NCBI RefSeq assembly: GCF_040372165.1
Contig: NZ_BAABWG010000004.1
Coordinates: 124,001 to 188,000 of the forward strand
Reading direction: 5' to 3'
Source of the DNA: Hydrogenophaga sp040372165
Lineage (GTDB): Bacteria; Pseudomonadota; Gammaproteobacteria; Burkholderiales; Burkholderiaceae_C
DNA: 64,000 nt
The notes below the pieces were generated by a model, which was not told the DNA's origin, did no database searches, and saw only the letters and a program-made list of their open reading frames with translations. Made by a program: the position numbers and the translations under genes. Shown here in pieces: positions 51,385 to 59,987 of the stretch (its first letter is position 1; each line of letters opens with the position of its first letter).

Positions 51385-51644
51385 GCAGTTGATGTTTGGC
51401 TGTGCTTTTGCGACTGCCTCTGCCTCTGCTTCTCCAACTGCTTCTGGTTGGAGTGAAGCATGTTGAATGCAAAAGCAGAATGGCAGAAGACGTAGGGCTG
51501 CCGGCTGCTTGCAGAAATCACCTGAAGCCATGACAGACGTACCACTGGCCGGGACGCACGACTGTCTGTGCCAGAATGGAAGTGGAAACAAGTCCATCTG
51601 CCCGTCTCTAATTTCTATATTCGGGCCATACGCAGGAGTCAGTC

Positions 51645-51971
51645 ATGTCGTTGTACCGCTTCAAGTCTCGAGAGACAGGCGATTTGGTCATGTTGCAGCC
51701 CGATGGCAAGCGAGTGCTCGAGATTCTGGGAAAGGACCCTGCTGGCCCGGGGGTGATTCACCCGGCCGAGTTTGCCGAGGCCATTGAAAAGCTGCGGGCT
51801 GCCGCCGACGCCGAGGAAAGAGAGCAGGCGCGCCTGCGGAAGGAAGCGGAAGAGGCTGGCGAAGAAGCGCCGCAGTTTGCATCCGTGAGCCTGCGCATGA
51901 GAGTGACGCCCTTCATCGAAATGATGCAGCGCTGCCACGCAGCGGATGTTGAAGTGGTCTGGGGCGTCTAG
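51645..51971 (+). CDS. DUF1840 domain protein
   Basis: A 108-residue soluble protein. It begins MSLYRFKSRETGDLVMLQPDGKRVLEILGK, cited by MSLYRFKSRETGDLVM, which is the DUF1840 signature. A short charged helix (about 45-75, rich in Glu, Ala and Arg) follows, then SVSLRMRVTPFIEMMQRCHAAD, cited by LRMRVTPFIEMMQRC. Function is unknown. The ATG has AGGAG eight bases upstream. It is a single-gene unit. Confidence 0.85.
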   Translation: MSLYRFKSRETGDLVMLQPDGKRVLEILGKDPAGPGVIHPAEFAEAIEKLRAAADAEEREQARLRKEAEEAGEEAPQFASVSLRMRVTPFIEMMQRCHAADVEVVWGV

Positions 51972-52020
51972 CAGCCATTGCGCCAAGCAGACGCCACGCC
52001 ACCGCTCCCAGGCTCATGTC

Positions 52021-53046
52021 TCAGTCGGAAAAAGTGCCCGTGGCTTCGATGGCCAGTCTGAACTTCTCGGTTTCCTGCGCTACAAACGCCTTGTGGCCCT
52101 CGGGGCTCAGCCTGTGATCCTGGACAACCTTGGCACCCAGTGCGGCCTGGGATGCTTGAAAGATCGGGTCTTTCAACGCCTGGCGCAAGGCGTCGTTGAC
52201 CTTCTGCCGAATCTCTGAAGGTGTGCCGCCGGGCGCGTACAGACCGTGCCAGATGGTGAGGTTGAAACCGTTGAGCCCCACTTGATCAAGTGTCGGGAAG
52301 CCACTGAAGATCTCGAGGTCCAGCAGCGGCCGCTCCGTGGTGACGGCAAAAGCCTTGATCCTCTGCGCACGGATCTGTTCGCTGGCGTTGGTGGTCTGGT
52401 CACACATGACATCCACCTGCCCGCCGATGAGATCGCTCATCGCCGGTCCGGTGCCGCGGTAGGGCACAGGGGAGAGTTTCTCCTTCAGACCGGCTGCCGA
52501 CATCCACATCAGCCCGCAAAGGTGGGATGCCGAGCCAAGACCGGCATGCGCAAGATGAAGCCTTCCCCGGTGCCGGCGGATGTGGTCAAGCATCTCGCCG
52601 TAATTGGCCGCTGGGAGCCGGGAGGTTCCCAGCAAGGCCATGGGCACGTCGTTGATGAGACCCAGGTACTCGAAGTCTTGCAGGGGGGAGAAGGCCAACT
52701 TGGGGTAGAGGCTGCCGGATGCGGCCATGCCCACATGCCAGATCAGCAAGGTATAACCGTCAGGCGTGGCGCGGGCGACCTTGGCCGCGCCCAAGGTCCC
52801 GCCTGCACCGGCCGTGTTCTCCACCACAATGGGAACGCCGTCGAGGGAGGGCTGCATGGCCACGGCCAGCTGGCGTGCGAGCGAATCGGTCGGACCTCCG
52901 GCAGGGAACGGGACAACGAGCGTGATCGACCTTGCAGGGTACGCCTGAGCAACGGCCAACGGGATGGCCAGTGTCAGCAATGCGCACACTGCGGCCTTGC
53001 AGGCACGATGCAGGAATAAAAGGGACCAATGACAAGGACTGTGCAT
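52021..53046 (-). CDS. Bug-family (TctC-like) tripartite tricarboxylate binding protein
   Basis: A 341-residue periplasmic binding protein. A signal peptide (about residues 1-34, cleaved near AQAYP) precedes the Bug fold: SITLVVPFPAGGPTDSLARQLA, cited by VVPFPAGGPTDSLAR, then ENTAGAGGTLG and PDGYTLL. Bug proteins bind carboxylates and are far more numerous than their TctAB permeases in Burkholderiales; no permease is adjacent here. It is the last gene of a long leftward group with CoA ligases and a Liv-type ABC system, so the ligand may be the same organic acid. Confidence 0.87.
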   Translation of the reverse strand: MHSPCHWSLLFLHRACKAAVCALLTLAIPLAVAQAYPARSITLVVPFPAGGPTDSLARQLAVAMQPSLDGVPIVVENTAGAGGTLGAAKVARATPDGYTLLIWHVGMAASGSLYPKLAFSPLQDFEYLGLINDVPMALLGTSRLPAANYGEMLDHIRRHRGRLHLAHAGLGSASHLCGLMWMSAAGLKEKLSPVPYRGTGPAMSDLIGGQVDVMCDQTTNASEQIRAQRIKAFAVTTERPLLDLEIFSGFPTLDQVGLNGFNLTIWHGLYAPGGTPSEIRQKVNDALRQALKDPIFQASQAALGAKVVQDHRLSPEGHKAFVAQETEKFRLAIEATGTFSD

Positions 53047-53111
53047 GCAGCTTATGGGTCATGGCCGACCGAGCCAGTCGGCTACAGCCCAATGGTAGCG
53101 CGATCCCTGGC

Positions 53112-54359
53112 CTACTCGTAGCTGCGTGCGTCCTCGATGACCTTGCCGTCGTTGGGCAAGGTGCCGCAAGCGACCATGTCAACGTCGGCGCGCAACTTGG
53201 TGATATCGCGCACTGCGTCCGCCAGTGCTTTGGCCAGATCTTCGGAGGGTGTTGCCGTTTCCACCTTGAGGCACATCTGGTCATTGGACATCTCACCGCT
53301 GACCACCAGGCGGGCCTTGGTGACAGCTTCGAAGCGCTTGCTGATCTCCGCAACCTGAGCCGGGTGAACAAACATGCCCCGGACCTTGGTGGTCTGATCA
53401 GCGCGGCCCATCCAGCCCTTGATCCGGCGTGCCGTGCGCCCGGTGGGGCAGGTTCCGGGCAGGATGGCTGACAGGTCGCCGGTGCCGAAGCGAATAAGCG
53501 GGTAGGCCGTGTTCAGCGTGGTCACCACAACTTCGCCTACCTCACCATCGGGCAGGACGTCGCCAGTGCCAGGGCGAACGATTTCAACGATCACTCCTTC
53601 GTCGATCAGCAAGCCTTCACGGGCGGCCGTTTCGTAGGCGATCATGCCGAGATCGGCAGTGGCATAGCTTTGGTAGCCGGTGATGCCTTGCTCGGCCAAC
53701 CATTGGCACAGGCTGGGCGGAAATGCTTCGCCGCTGACTGACGCCTTCTTGAGACTGCTGATGTCCCGGCCACTTTCGATGGCCTTTTCCACCAGAATGC
53801 GCAGGAAAGATGGCGTGCCGGTGTAAGCCGCGGGGCACAGCTCGGTCATGGCCTGCAGCTGTTGCTCGGTCTGGCCGGTGCCCGCGGGGAAGACCGTGCA
53901 TCCCAGCGCCATGGCGCCAGACTCCAGGATGAAGGCGCCAGGCGTCATGTGGTAGCTGAACGCGTTGTGGACCAGGTCGCCCTGGCGAAAGCCTGCAGCG
54001 AAAAGCGCGCGAGCAGTGCGCCAGTAATCCTTGGTCGTGCCCTCTGGTTCATAAATGGGGCCGGGTGAGGCAAAAATGCGCTGCATCTCAGGCCCACGTA
54101 CCACGGCAGAAAACCCACCGAAGGGGTCTTGTGAGCGGTTCGCCTGCTGGCGCTCCAACAGCTCACTCTTGCGGATGACGGGCAATTGGGCCAAAGCGTA
54201 GAGGCTGTTGATGGAGTCAGGGTCCACGTCACGCAACAGTTCAGCAAATGCCTTTGTGTTGGACTTTGCATGGGCAATTTGTGCAGGCAACACTGCCATC
54301 TGTGCAGCATTGCGCTCATCCTGCGAGCGCGTCTCCAGTGCATCAAAAAAATCGGTCAT
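53112..54359 (-). CDS. Phenylacetate-CoA ligase family enzyme (PaaK-like)
   Basis: A 415-residue AMP-forming ligase. PEGTTKDYWRTARALFAAGFRQGDLVHNAFSYHMTPG shows the PaaK-like phosphate and acid-binding region, cited by GTTKDYWRTA and HNAFSYHMTPG. YQSYATADLGMIAYE gives the adenine site and RRIKGWMGRADQTTKVRGMFVHP the C-terminal hinge, cited by GWMGRADQTTKVRGMFVHP. It probably activates an aromatic acid to its CoA thioester. The start at 54359 (MTDFFDALETR) was used; a TTG four codons upstream is possible. A REP-like element separates it from livF. Confidence 0.83.
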   Translation of the reverse strand: MTDFFDALETRSQDERNAAQMAVLPAQIAHAKSNTKAFAELLRDVDPDSINSLYALAQLPVIRKSELLERQQANRSQDPFGGFSAVVRGPEMQRIFASPGPIYEPEGTTKDYWRTARALFAAGFRQGDLVHNAFSYHMTPGAFILESGAMALGCTVFPAGTGQTEQQLQAMTELCPAAYTGTPSFLRILVEKAIESGRDISSLKKASVSGEAFPPSLCQWLAEQGITGYQSYATADLGMIAYETAAREGLLIDEGVIVEIVRPGTGDVLPDGEVGEVVVTTLNTAYPLIRFGTGDLSAILPGTCPTGRTARRIKGWMGRADQTTKVRGMFVHPAQVAEISKRFEAVTKARLVVSGEMSNDQMCLKVETATPSEDLAKALADAVRDITKLRADVDMVACGTLPNDGKVIEDARSYE

Positions 54360-54410
54360 AGCAGTAGCCAAACAAATTGGATAGAGGAGAGTTCAATCGA
54401 GAACACCGTG

Positions 54411-54480
54411 GGTCCGGCTTCGCCGGCCCGCTGGTGTTGCCCCCTTGAGGGGGTGACGCCGCAGGCGTCGCGGGGGTGGG
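54411..54480. repeat. REP-like palindromic element between livF and the CoA ligase gene
   Basis: Contains CCGGCTTCGCCGG, CCCCCTTGAGGGGG and CGCCGCAGGCGTCGCGGGGG. It lies directly downstream of the livF stop (minus strand) and 52 bases before the ligase start. It is the same family as 37785 and 55416. Confidence 0.78.
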
Positions 54481-54489
54481 GAATTCTGC

Positions 54490-55299
54490 TCAGGCCAACC
54501 AGCGCTTGCGGCGCTTGTACGACTTGACTTCGCGGAATGACTTGCGTTCGCCGCCACCCATGCCAAGGTAGAACTCCTTGACGTCTTCGTTGTTTCTCAG
54601 ATCGGAAGCGGCTCCGTCCATCATGATCCGGCCTGACTCCATGATGTAGCCATAGTCCGCATAGCGAAGAGCCATGTTGGTGTTCTGTTCGGCCAGCAAG
54701 AAGGTCACCCGTTCCTTGACGTTCAGATCCTTGACGATCTCGAACACCTCTTCGACGATTTGGGGTGCCAGACCCATGGAGGGCTCATCAAGCAGCACAA
54801 CGCTGGGATTGGCCATGATGGCGCGACCGATGGCGCACATTTGCTGCTCGCCACCCGAGGTATAGGCGGCCTGGCTGGTGCGGCGCGTCTTCAGGCGCGG
54901 GAAATAGTTGTAGACCTTCTCGAGGTTGCGCGCGATCTCGGCCTTGTCCGTGCGGGTGTAGGAACCTGCGAGCAGATTCTCTTCAATGGTCAGGTGGGCG
55001 AAGCAGTGGCGACCTTCCATGACCTGCACCACGCCACGGTTGACCAGGTCGGCTGGACTGAGGTTTTCAATGCGCTCGCCGCGCAACTCGATGCTGCCTT
55101 TGGTGACCTCTCCGCGCTCGCCTTTGAGCAGGTTGGAAATCGCGCGCAAGGTCGTTGTCTTGCCAGCACCGTTGCCACCAAGGATGGCCGCGATCTGACC
55201 TTCCGAGACTTTCAGGGAGACACCCTTGAGCACCAGAATCACGTGGTTGTAGATGACTTCGATGCCGTTGACGTTGAGGACGGTTTGGGGTTCGCTCAT
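54490..55299 (-). CDS. livF: Branched-chain-type ABC transporter ATPase (LivF)
   Basis: A 269-residue ATPase of the LivF class. Walker A is GGNGAGKTT (about residues 42-50). The signature is YTSGGEQQMCAIGRAI, with TSGGEQQ in place of LSGGQ as is usual for LivF. Walker B is VVLLDEPSMGLAP. It ends with a basic tail (YKRRKRW). The ATG at 55299 has AAGGAA about 11 bases upstream, just after a complex hairpin region. It works with livG, livH, livM and the binding protein. Confidence 0.93.
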   Translation of the reverse strand: MSEPQTVLNVNGIEVIYNHVILVLKGVSLKVSEGQIAAILGGNGAGKTTTLRAISNLLKGERGEVTKGSIELRGERIENLSPADLVNRGVVQVMEGRHCFAHLTIEENLLAGSYTRTDKAEIARNLEKVYNYFPRLKTRRTSQAAYTSGGEQQMCAIGRAIMANPSVVLLDEPSMGLAPQIVEEVFEIVKDLNVKERVTFLLAEQNTNMALRYADYGYIMESGRIMMDGAASDLRNNEDVKEFYLGMGGGERKSFREVKSYKRRKRWLA

Positions 55300-55319
55300 G
55301 ATGTGATGTTCCTTATGAA

Positions 55320-55378
55320 CCATTCAAAAGGCGCGGCACGCCGGCCTTTTGAATGGTGGCTGTTGCCAGCCACCATTC
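55320..55378 (-). promoter_or_regulatory. Two overlapping, mutually exclusive hairpins before livF
   Basis: Hairpin 1 pairs GAATGGTGGCTG (55351-55362) with CAGCCACCATTC (55367-55378). Hairpin 2 pairs CCATTCAAAAGGC (55320-55332) with GCCTTTTGAATGG (55344-55356). They share 55351-55356, so only one can form fully. Hairpin 2 ends a few bases before the livF Shine-Dalgarno. Confidence 0.65.
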
Positions 55379-55415
55379 AATGCCTCGCTTATAGAGCCCC
55401 CATTTCGAGGACACC

Positions 55416-55482
55416 GCGGAACCGGCTTTGCCGGGCCGCGGGTGTCGCCTCCTTGAGGGGGCGCGCGAAGCGCGGCGGGGGT
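55416..55482. repeat. REP-like palindromic element after the binding-protein gene
   Basis: ACCGGCTTTGCCGGG, CTCCTTGAGGGGG and a GCGCGCGAAGCGCGGCGGGGG tail. It begins one base after the binding-protein stop on the minus strand. The element resembles those at 37785 and 54411 with some changes. Confidence 0.75.
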
Positions 55483-56813
55483 TAGCTATCGCAGTCAGAT
55501 GCAGCGCGACGCTCGATCTTCTTCTCGGCGGCGTACTTGTCTGCCATCTCCTTGACCAATGGGCCAAGCACCTTGTCGTCGGCCTGGTACCAGTCCGAGG
55601 AGAACTCCCACTTGGAGCCGTTCCACGTGTGGACGCGGGCCCAGTTGGCACCCTGGTGGTCATTGCAGCTGGTCTTGACCGGGCGCATGACGCCCTTGAA
55701 GCCCAGAGCATCGAGTTTGGCCTGGGTCAGGTCCAGGTTCTCGTAGCCCCAACGTGCCTGCTCACCGGTGACAACCTTGCCTTTGCCGAACTTCTCCTGG
55801 GCAGCGCGAGCGCCTTCTACGGCGAACATGGCGGCCATGGCGCCACGCATGTACAGCACTTGGCCGACTTCTTCCTTGGGACCGGTGCCCTGGCCTTTGC
55901 CGTGGACTTTGTCGAGGATTTCCTTGACGACGTCAGAGTCGTACTCGGCACCGTGCTGCATGGTCACAGCGCTGTAGCCCTTGGCGCCCATGCCAACGTC
56001 TTTAACGTCAGGCTCGGCGCCGGACCACCACACGCCGTACAGCTTGTCGCGCGAGAAGCCCGTGGCTTGTGCTTCCTTCAAAGCGGTGGAGTTCATCACG
56101 CCCCAGCCCCACAGGAAGACGAAGTCTGGACGGCTCTGGCGAATCTTCAGCCAGGTGGCCTTTTGCTCCACGCCGGGGTGGGTCACTGGCAGGAGCTCCA
56201 GGGAGAAGCCCAGCTCCTTGGCGCGGCGCTCGAGCAGAGGAATGGGCTCTTTGCCGTATGGGCTGTCGTGGTAGACCAGTGCCAGCTTCTTGCCCTTGAG
56301 CTTGTCGAGTCCACCTTCCTTCTTGCCCACGTGCTGAACAAGAACGTCGGCTGCCTGATAGTAGGTGCCGGCGATCGGGAAGTTCCACTTGAAGACAGCT
56401 CCATCAGCTGACTCGCTGCGGCCGTAGCCTGCGGTGATCAGTGGAATCTTGTCGACAGGTGCCTTCTCGGTCAGAGCGAAAGTGATGCCTGTGGACAGCG
56501 GCTGGAACACAGTGGCGCCGCCGTTCTTGCCTTTCAGGCGTTCGTAGCATTCCACTCCTTTGTCGGTGGCGTAGCCTGTTTCACACTCTTCCCAGCTGAC
56601 CATGACGCCGTTGATGCCGCCGCGTGCGTTGGTGAGTTTGAGATAGTCGACATAGCCGTTGGCAAATGGCACACCGTTCGGAGCGTAGGCGCCCGTTCGG
56701 TAAACCAGCGCCGGGAAGAACTGCTCCGCAGCCTGGGCCGCGGGCGACACCAGTGCAGTGGACAGGGTGGCACATGCCACCGATACGGAAAGAGCGAGGT
56801 TGCGCAGCTTCAT
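55482..56813 (-). CDS. Branched-chain-type ABC transporter substrate-binding protein
   Basis: A 443-residue periplasmic protein. The signal peptide (residues 1-28, core LALSVSVACATLSTALVSPAAQA) is cleaved near AQAAEQ. The mature part is a Peripla_BP_6 fold: PNGVPFANGYVDYLKLTNARGGINGV shows the usual opening, cited by NARGGINGV, and the last residues have a DCDS tail. The start at 56813 has an AAAGGAGA Shine-Dalgarno. Conserved neighbours suggest it binds the same acid as the CoA ligases activate. Confidence 0.9.
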   Translation of the reverse strand: MKLRNLALSVSVACATLSTALVSPAAQAAEQFFPALVYRTGAYAPNGVPFANGYVDYLKLTNARGGINGVMVSWEECETGYATDKGVECYERLKGKNGGATVFQPLSTGITFALTEKAPVDKIPLITAGYGRSESADGAVFKWNFPIAGTYYQAADVLVQHVGKKEGGLDKLKGKKLALVYHDSPYGKEPIPLLERRAKELGFSLELLPVTHPGVEQKATWLKIRQSRPDFVFLWGWGVMNSTALKEAQATGFSRDKLYGVWWSGAEPDVKDVGMGAKGYSAVTMQHGAEYDSDVVKEILDKVHGKGQGTGPKEEVGQVLYMRGAMAAMFAVEGARAAQEKFGKGKVVTGEQARWGYENLDLTQAKLDALGFKGVMRPVKTSCNDHQGANWARVHTWNGSKWEFSSDWYQADDKVLGPLVKEMADKYAAEKKIERRAASDCDS

Positions 56814-56970
56814 GCTTTTGTCTCCTTTGGATAAGTGAGCCACTTGAAAAACCATGCCTGTCAGTAGAGCCCGGTGCAGCGGGAGCCGCATCGGGCGATT
56901 CACCTAAGGGCTTGCCCGAAAAAAAGTCGTTGAACCAACATTTGCGATCTTGATCGTCACATTCGCTTTC

Positions 56971-58029
56971 TCAGTGCGGGAACGGCCAGATGCGAAGCTT
57001 CTGTTTGGCGATGCTCCACAGGCGAGCCAGACCATGTGGCTCGACGATGAGAAACCAGACGATGAGGGCACCGAAGATCATGAAGGTGATGTGTGCTGCT
57101 GTGGCGGTGGACATGCCCACGACCAGGCTGATGCGCTCGATGAAGATGGGCAGCATCACAATGAAGGCGGCGCCGAAGAAGCTTCCCATGATGGAGCCCA
57201 TGCCGCCGATGATCACCATGAACAGCAGCTGGAAGGAGCGGTCAATCGAGAAAGCCGCGGGCTCCCATGCACCGAGGTGAATGAAACCCCAGAGGCCGCC
57301 GGCGACGCCGATGATGAAGGAGCTGACCGCGAAAGCGCTGAGCTTGGCGTACATCGGGCGGATACCGATGACGGCTGCTGCAACGTCCATGTCGCGAATG
57401 GCCATCCATTCCCGGCCAATGGCGGAGCGCACCAGGTTCTTGGCCAACAGCCCGAAGACGACGACGAACAGCAGGCAGAACAGGTACTTATCGACGGGAG
57501 ACTCAAGGGACCAGCCCAGTACGGACAGGTCAGAGACCGATACCGAGCCGGAGGGATTGTCGTTGGTGAACCAGCCGATGCGCAAGAAAGCCCAGTCACA
57601 GAAGAACTGCGCCGCCAGTGTTGCCACGGCCAGGTAGAGGCCTTTCACCCGCAAGCTGGGGATGCCGAAGAACACTCCCACCAGGGTGGCGCACAGTCCG
57701 CCGATGAGCAAGGCCACGATCAATGGCATACCGTCGACACGAACAAAGGCGTTGTAGGCCATGTACGCGCCAACCGCCATGAAAGCACCTGAGCCAAGCG
57801 AAATCTGACCGCAGTAGCCCACCAGAACGTTCACGCCCAAAGCAGCCAGCGAAAGGATGAGGAAGGGAATGATGATGGCGCGAAAGGCGTACTCGTCGAA
57901 GATCAGTGGCACCGCCACGAAGGCGAATGCGAGGATGGCGAGCATGGCCCAGCGGTCCTGTGCGATCGGGAAGATCTGCTGGTCCGAGCGGTAGGAGGTT
58001 TTGAACTGACCGTTTTCTCTGTAGAACAC
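56971..58029 (-). CDS. livM: Branched-chain-type ABC permease (LivM)
   Basis: A 352-residue permease with about nine helices. The LivM core is LAALGVNVLVGYCGQISLGSGAFMAVGAY, cited by GYCGQISLGSGAFMAVGAY, and the ATPase-contact loop is EWMAIRDMDVAAAVIGI. I used the GTG at 58029 (reads VFYRENGQFKTSYR), with GGAGA about eight bases upstream. A longer frame runs through a tandem repeat region and is rejected. Confidence 0.9.
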   Translation of the reverse strand: MFYRENGQFKTSYRSDQQIFPIAQDRWAMLAILAFAFVAVPLIFDEYAFRAIIIPFLILSLAALGVNVLVGYCGQISLGSGAFMAVGAYMAYNAFVRVDGMPLIVALLIGGLCATLVGVFFGIPSLRVKGLYLAVATLAAQFFCDWAFLRIGWFTNDNPSGSVSVSDLSVLGWSLESPVDKYLFCLLFVVVFGLLAKNLVRSAIGREWMAIRDMDVAAAVIGIRPMYAKLSAFAVSSFIIGVAGGLWGFIHLGAWEPAAFSIDRSFQLLFMVIIGGMGSIMGSFFGAAFIVMLPIFIERISLVVGMSTATAAHITFMIFGALIVWFLIVEPHGLARLWSIAKQKLRIWPFPH

Positions 58030-58050
58030 TTTTTTGTCTCCGATCGAAGA

Positions 58051-58150
58051 TCTTTTGGCTACGGCATGACTTTGCTGTGCAAAGTCAGCCTCCATAGCAA
58101 TCTTTTGGCTGCGACATAACTTGGCTGCGCAAAGTGAGTCTTCGCTGAAA
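58051..58150. repeat. Imperfect 50-base tandem duplication between livH and livM
   Basis: Units begin at 58051 and 58101 (both TCTTTTGGCT) with the second shifted exactly 50 bases. Later parts match with several changes, for example TTTGCTGTGCAAAGT against TTGGCTGCGCAAAGT. It lies in the livM leader on the minus strand. Confidence 0.7.
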
Positions 58151-58168
58151 GATCGTCGATGGGGTGTT

Positions 58169-59098
58169 TCACACCCTGTCGATGATCTTTTCTCCAAACA
58201 AACCTTGCGGACGGAACAGCAGGAACACGAGCGCGAGGACGTAGGCGAACCAGATTTCAATACCGCCACCAACGTAGCTGCCGAGGTAAACCTCGGAGAG
58301 CTTCTCGCCTACGCCAATGATCAGGCCGCCAATGATGGCGCCAGGCACTGAAGTCAGGCCGCCGAGAATGATGACGGGCAGGGCGCGCAGCGCGACGGTG
58401 GACAGCGAGAACTGCACGCCGAGCTTGGAGCCCCAGATGATGCCGGCCACGAGTGCCGTGAGACCAGCCACCAGCCAGACAATGACCCAGATGCGGTTGA
58501 GCGGAATGCCAATCGATTGAGCGGCCTGGTGATCGTCAGCGACAGCTCGCAGGGCTCGCCCAGTGATGGTCTTCTGGAAGAAGAGGGAAAGTGCTGCCAC
58601 CAGCGCTGCCGCGATGAGGGCCGCAATGATGTCCTCCTGATTGACCAGGATGCCACCCTCGAATGTGCTCTCGAACAGGAAGAGGGGGTCTTTGGGCATG
58701 CCGACATCGATCTGGTAGATGTCGCTGCCGAAAATGGTCTGACCCAGTCCATCGAGGAAGTAGGTGATGCCCAGCGTGGCCATCAGCAGCGTGACGCCTT
58801 CCTGGTTCACCAGGTGGCGCAACACCAGTCGTTCAATCAGCCAGGCCAGTATGTACATGCAGCCGGCCGCCAGAAAGAAGGCGATGATGTTGGCGACAAT
58901 CTTGTTGTCCATGCCCAGCCATTGCGGAATCCACTCGGCAAAGCGGGCCATGGCCAGTGCAGCAAACAGCACCATGGCGCCCTGGGCGAAGTTGAATACA
59001 CCCGAGGCCTTGAAAATGAGCACGAACCCCAGCGCAACCAGTGAGTACAGCATGCCGGCCATCAGGCCGCCAAACAGGGTTTCAAGAAAAAATCCCAT
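58169..59098 (-). CDS. livH: Branched-chain-type ABC permease (LivH)
   Basis: A 309-residue permease with about eight helices. The opening LFGGLMAGMLYSLVALGFVLIFKASGVFNFAQGAM, cited by ALGFVLIFKASGVFNFAQG, is the LivH signature. RALRAVADDHQAAQSIGI is the ATPase-contact loop. LGGLTSVPGAIIGGLIIG lies near the C-terminus. It pairs with LivM. It starts 21 bases after livG ends. Confidence 0.93.
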   Translation of the reverse strand: MGFFLETLFGGLMAGMLYSLVALGFVLIFKASGVFNFAQGAMVLFAALAMARFAEWIPQWLGMDNKIVANIIAFFLAAGCMYILAWLIERLVLRHLVNQEGVTLLMATLGITYFLDGLGQTIFGSDIYQIDVGMPKDPLFLFESTFEGGILVNQEDIIAALIAAALVAALSLFFQKTITGRALRAVADDHQAAQSIGIPLNRIWVIVWLVAGLTALVAGIIWGSKLGVQFSLSTVALRALPVIILGGLTSVPGAIIGGLIIGVGEKLSEVYLGSYVGGGIEIWFAYVLALVFLLFRPQGLFGEKIIDRV

Positions 59099-59118
59099 TG
59101 TCCGTCTCCGTTGACTTC

Positions 59119-59904
59119 TCAGTGTGAAGTGCCAAGGTAGGCACTGATCACTTCTTCGTTGTTGCGAACCTCTTGAGGCGTACCGTCACCGATCTTCTTG
59201 CCGTAGTCGAGCACGACCACGCGGTCGGAGATGTCCATCACCACGCCCATGTCATGTTCGATCAGCACAATGGTGGTGCCGAACTCATCGTTCACGTCCA
59301 GGATGAAGCGGGACATGTCCTGTTTCTCTTCGAGGTTCATGCCGGCCATGGGCTCATCGAGCAACAGCACTTGTGGCTCCATGGCCAGTGCGCGACCAAG
59401 GTCGACCCGCTTTTGCAAGCCGTAGGGCAGCGTGCCGACTGGCGTCTTGCGAAAGGCCTGGATCTCGAGAAAGTCGATGATGTGCTCGACGAACTCGCGG
59501 TGGCGAACCTCTTCCTTCTCAGCCGGGCCAAGGCGCAGAGCCTGCAGAAAGATGTTGCTCTTCATGTGCAGGTTGCGGCCGGTCATGATGTTGTCGATCA
59601 CGCTCATGCCCTTGAACAGCGCCAGGTTCTGAAAGGTGCGGGCAATGCCCATTTCGGCCACCTGCCGGCTGTTCATGTTCTTGAATGTCTGACCGCGCAG
59701 GGTGATGGAGCCTTGCTGCGGTGAGTAGACGCCATTGATGCAGTTGAGCATGGAGCTCTTGCCGGCGCCGTTGGGACCGATGATGGCCCGAATCTCATGC
59801 TCTCGGACGTCGAAGGAAATGTCGGTGAGTGCTTTCACTCCGCCGAAACTCAGGCTGATGTTCTGGACGTCCAGAATGACGTCTCCGACTTGCTTCTTTG
59901 TCAT
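59119..59904 (-). CDS. livG: Branched-chain-type ABC transporter ATPase (LivG)
   Basis: A 261-residue ATPase of the LivG class. Walker A is GPNGAGKSS (about residues 42-50). The signature region reads LPYGLQKRVDLGRALA, with PYGLQKR rather than LSGGQ, as in other LivG proteins. Walker B is VLLLDEPMAGMN. It begins 83 bases after the acyl-CoA synthetase gene ends and would form a heterodimer with LivF. Confidence 0.93.
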   Translation of the reverse strand: MTKKQVGDVILDVQNISLSFGGVKALTDISFDVREHEIRAIIGPNGAGKSSMLNCINGVYSPQQGSITLRGQTFKNMNSRQVAEMGIARTFQNLALFKGMSVIDNIMTGRNLHMKSNIFLQALRLGPAEKEEVRHREFVEHIIDFLEIQAFRKTPVGTLPYGLQKRVDLGRALAMEPQVLLLDEPMAGMNLEEKQDMSRFILDVNDEFGTTIVLIEHDMGVVMDISDRVVVLDYGKKIGDGTPQEVRNNEEVISAYLGTSH

Positions 59905-59987
59905 TGGGCCCCCGTGCCGATTGGCTGGCAGTGCGTGTGCATGTGCTTGTGCATGGGTGTTGTTCTCGTGTTCTGTCTCTGGCCGGG

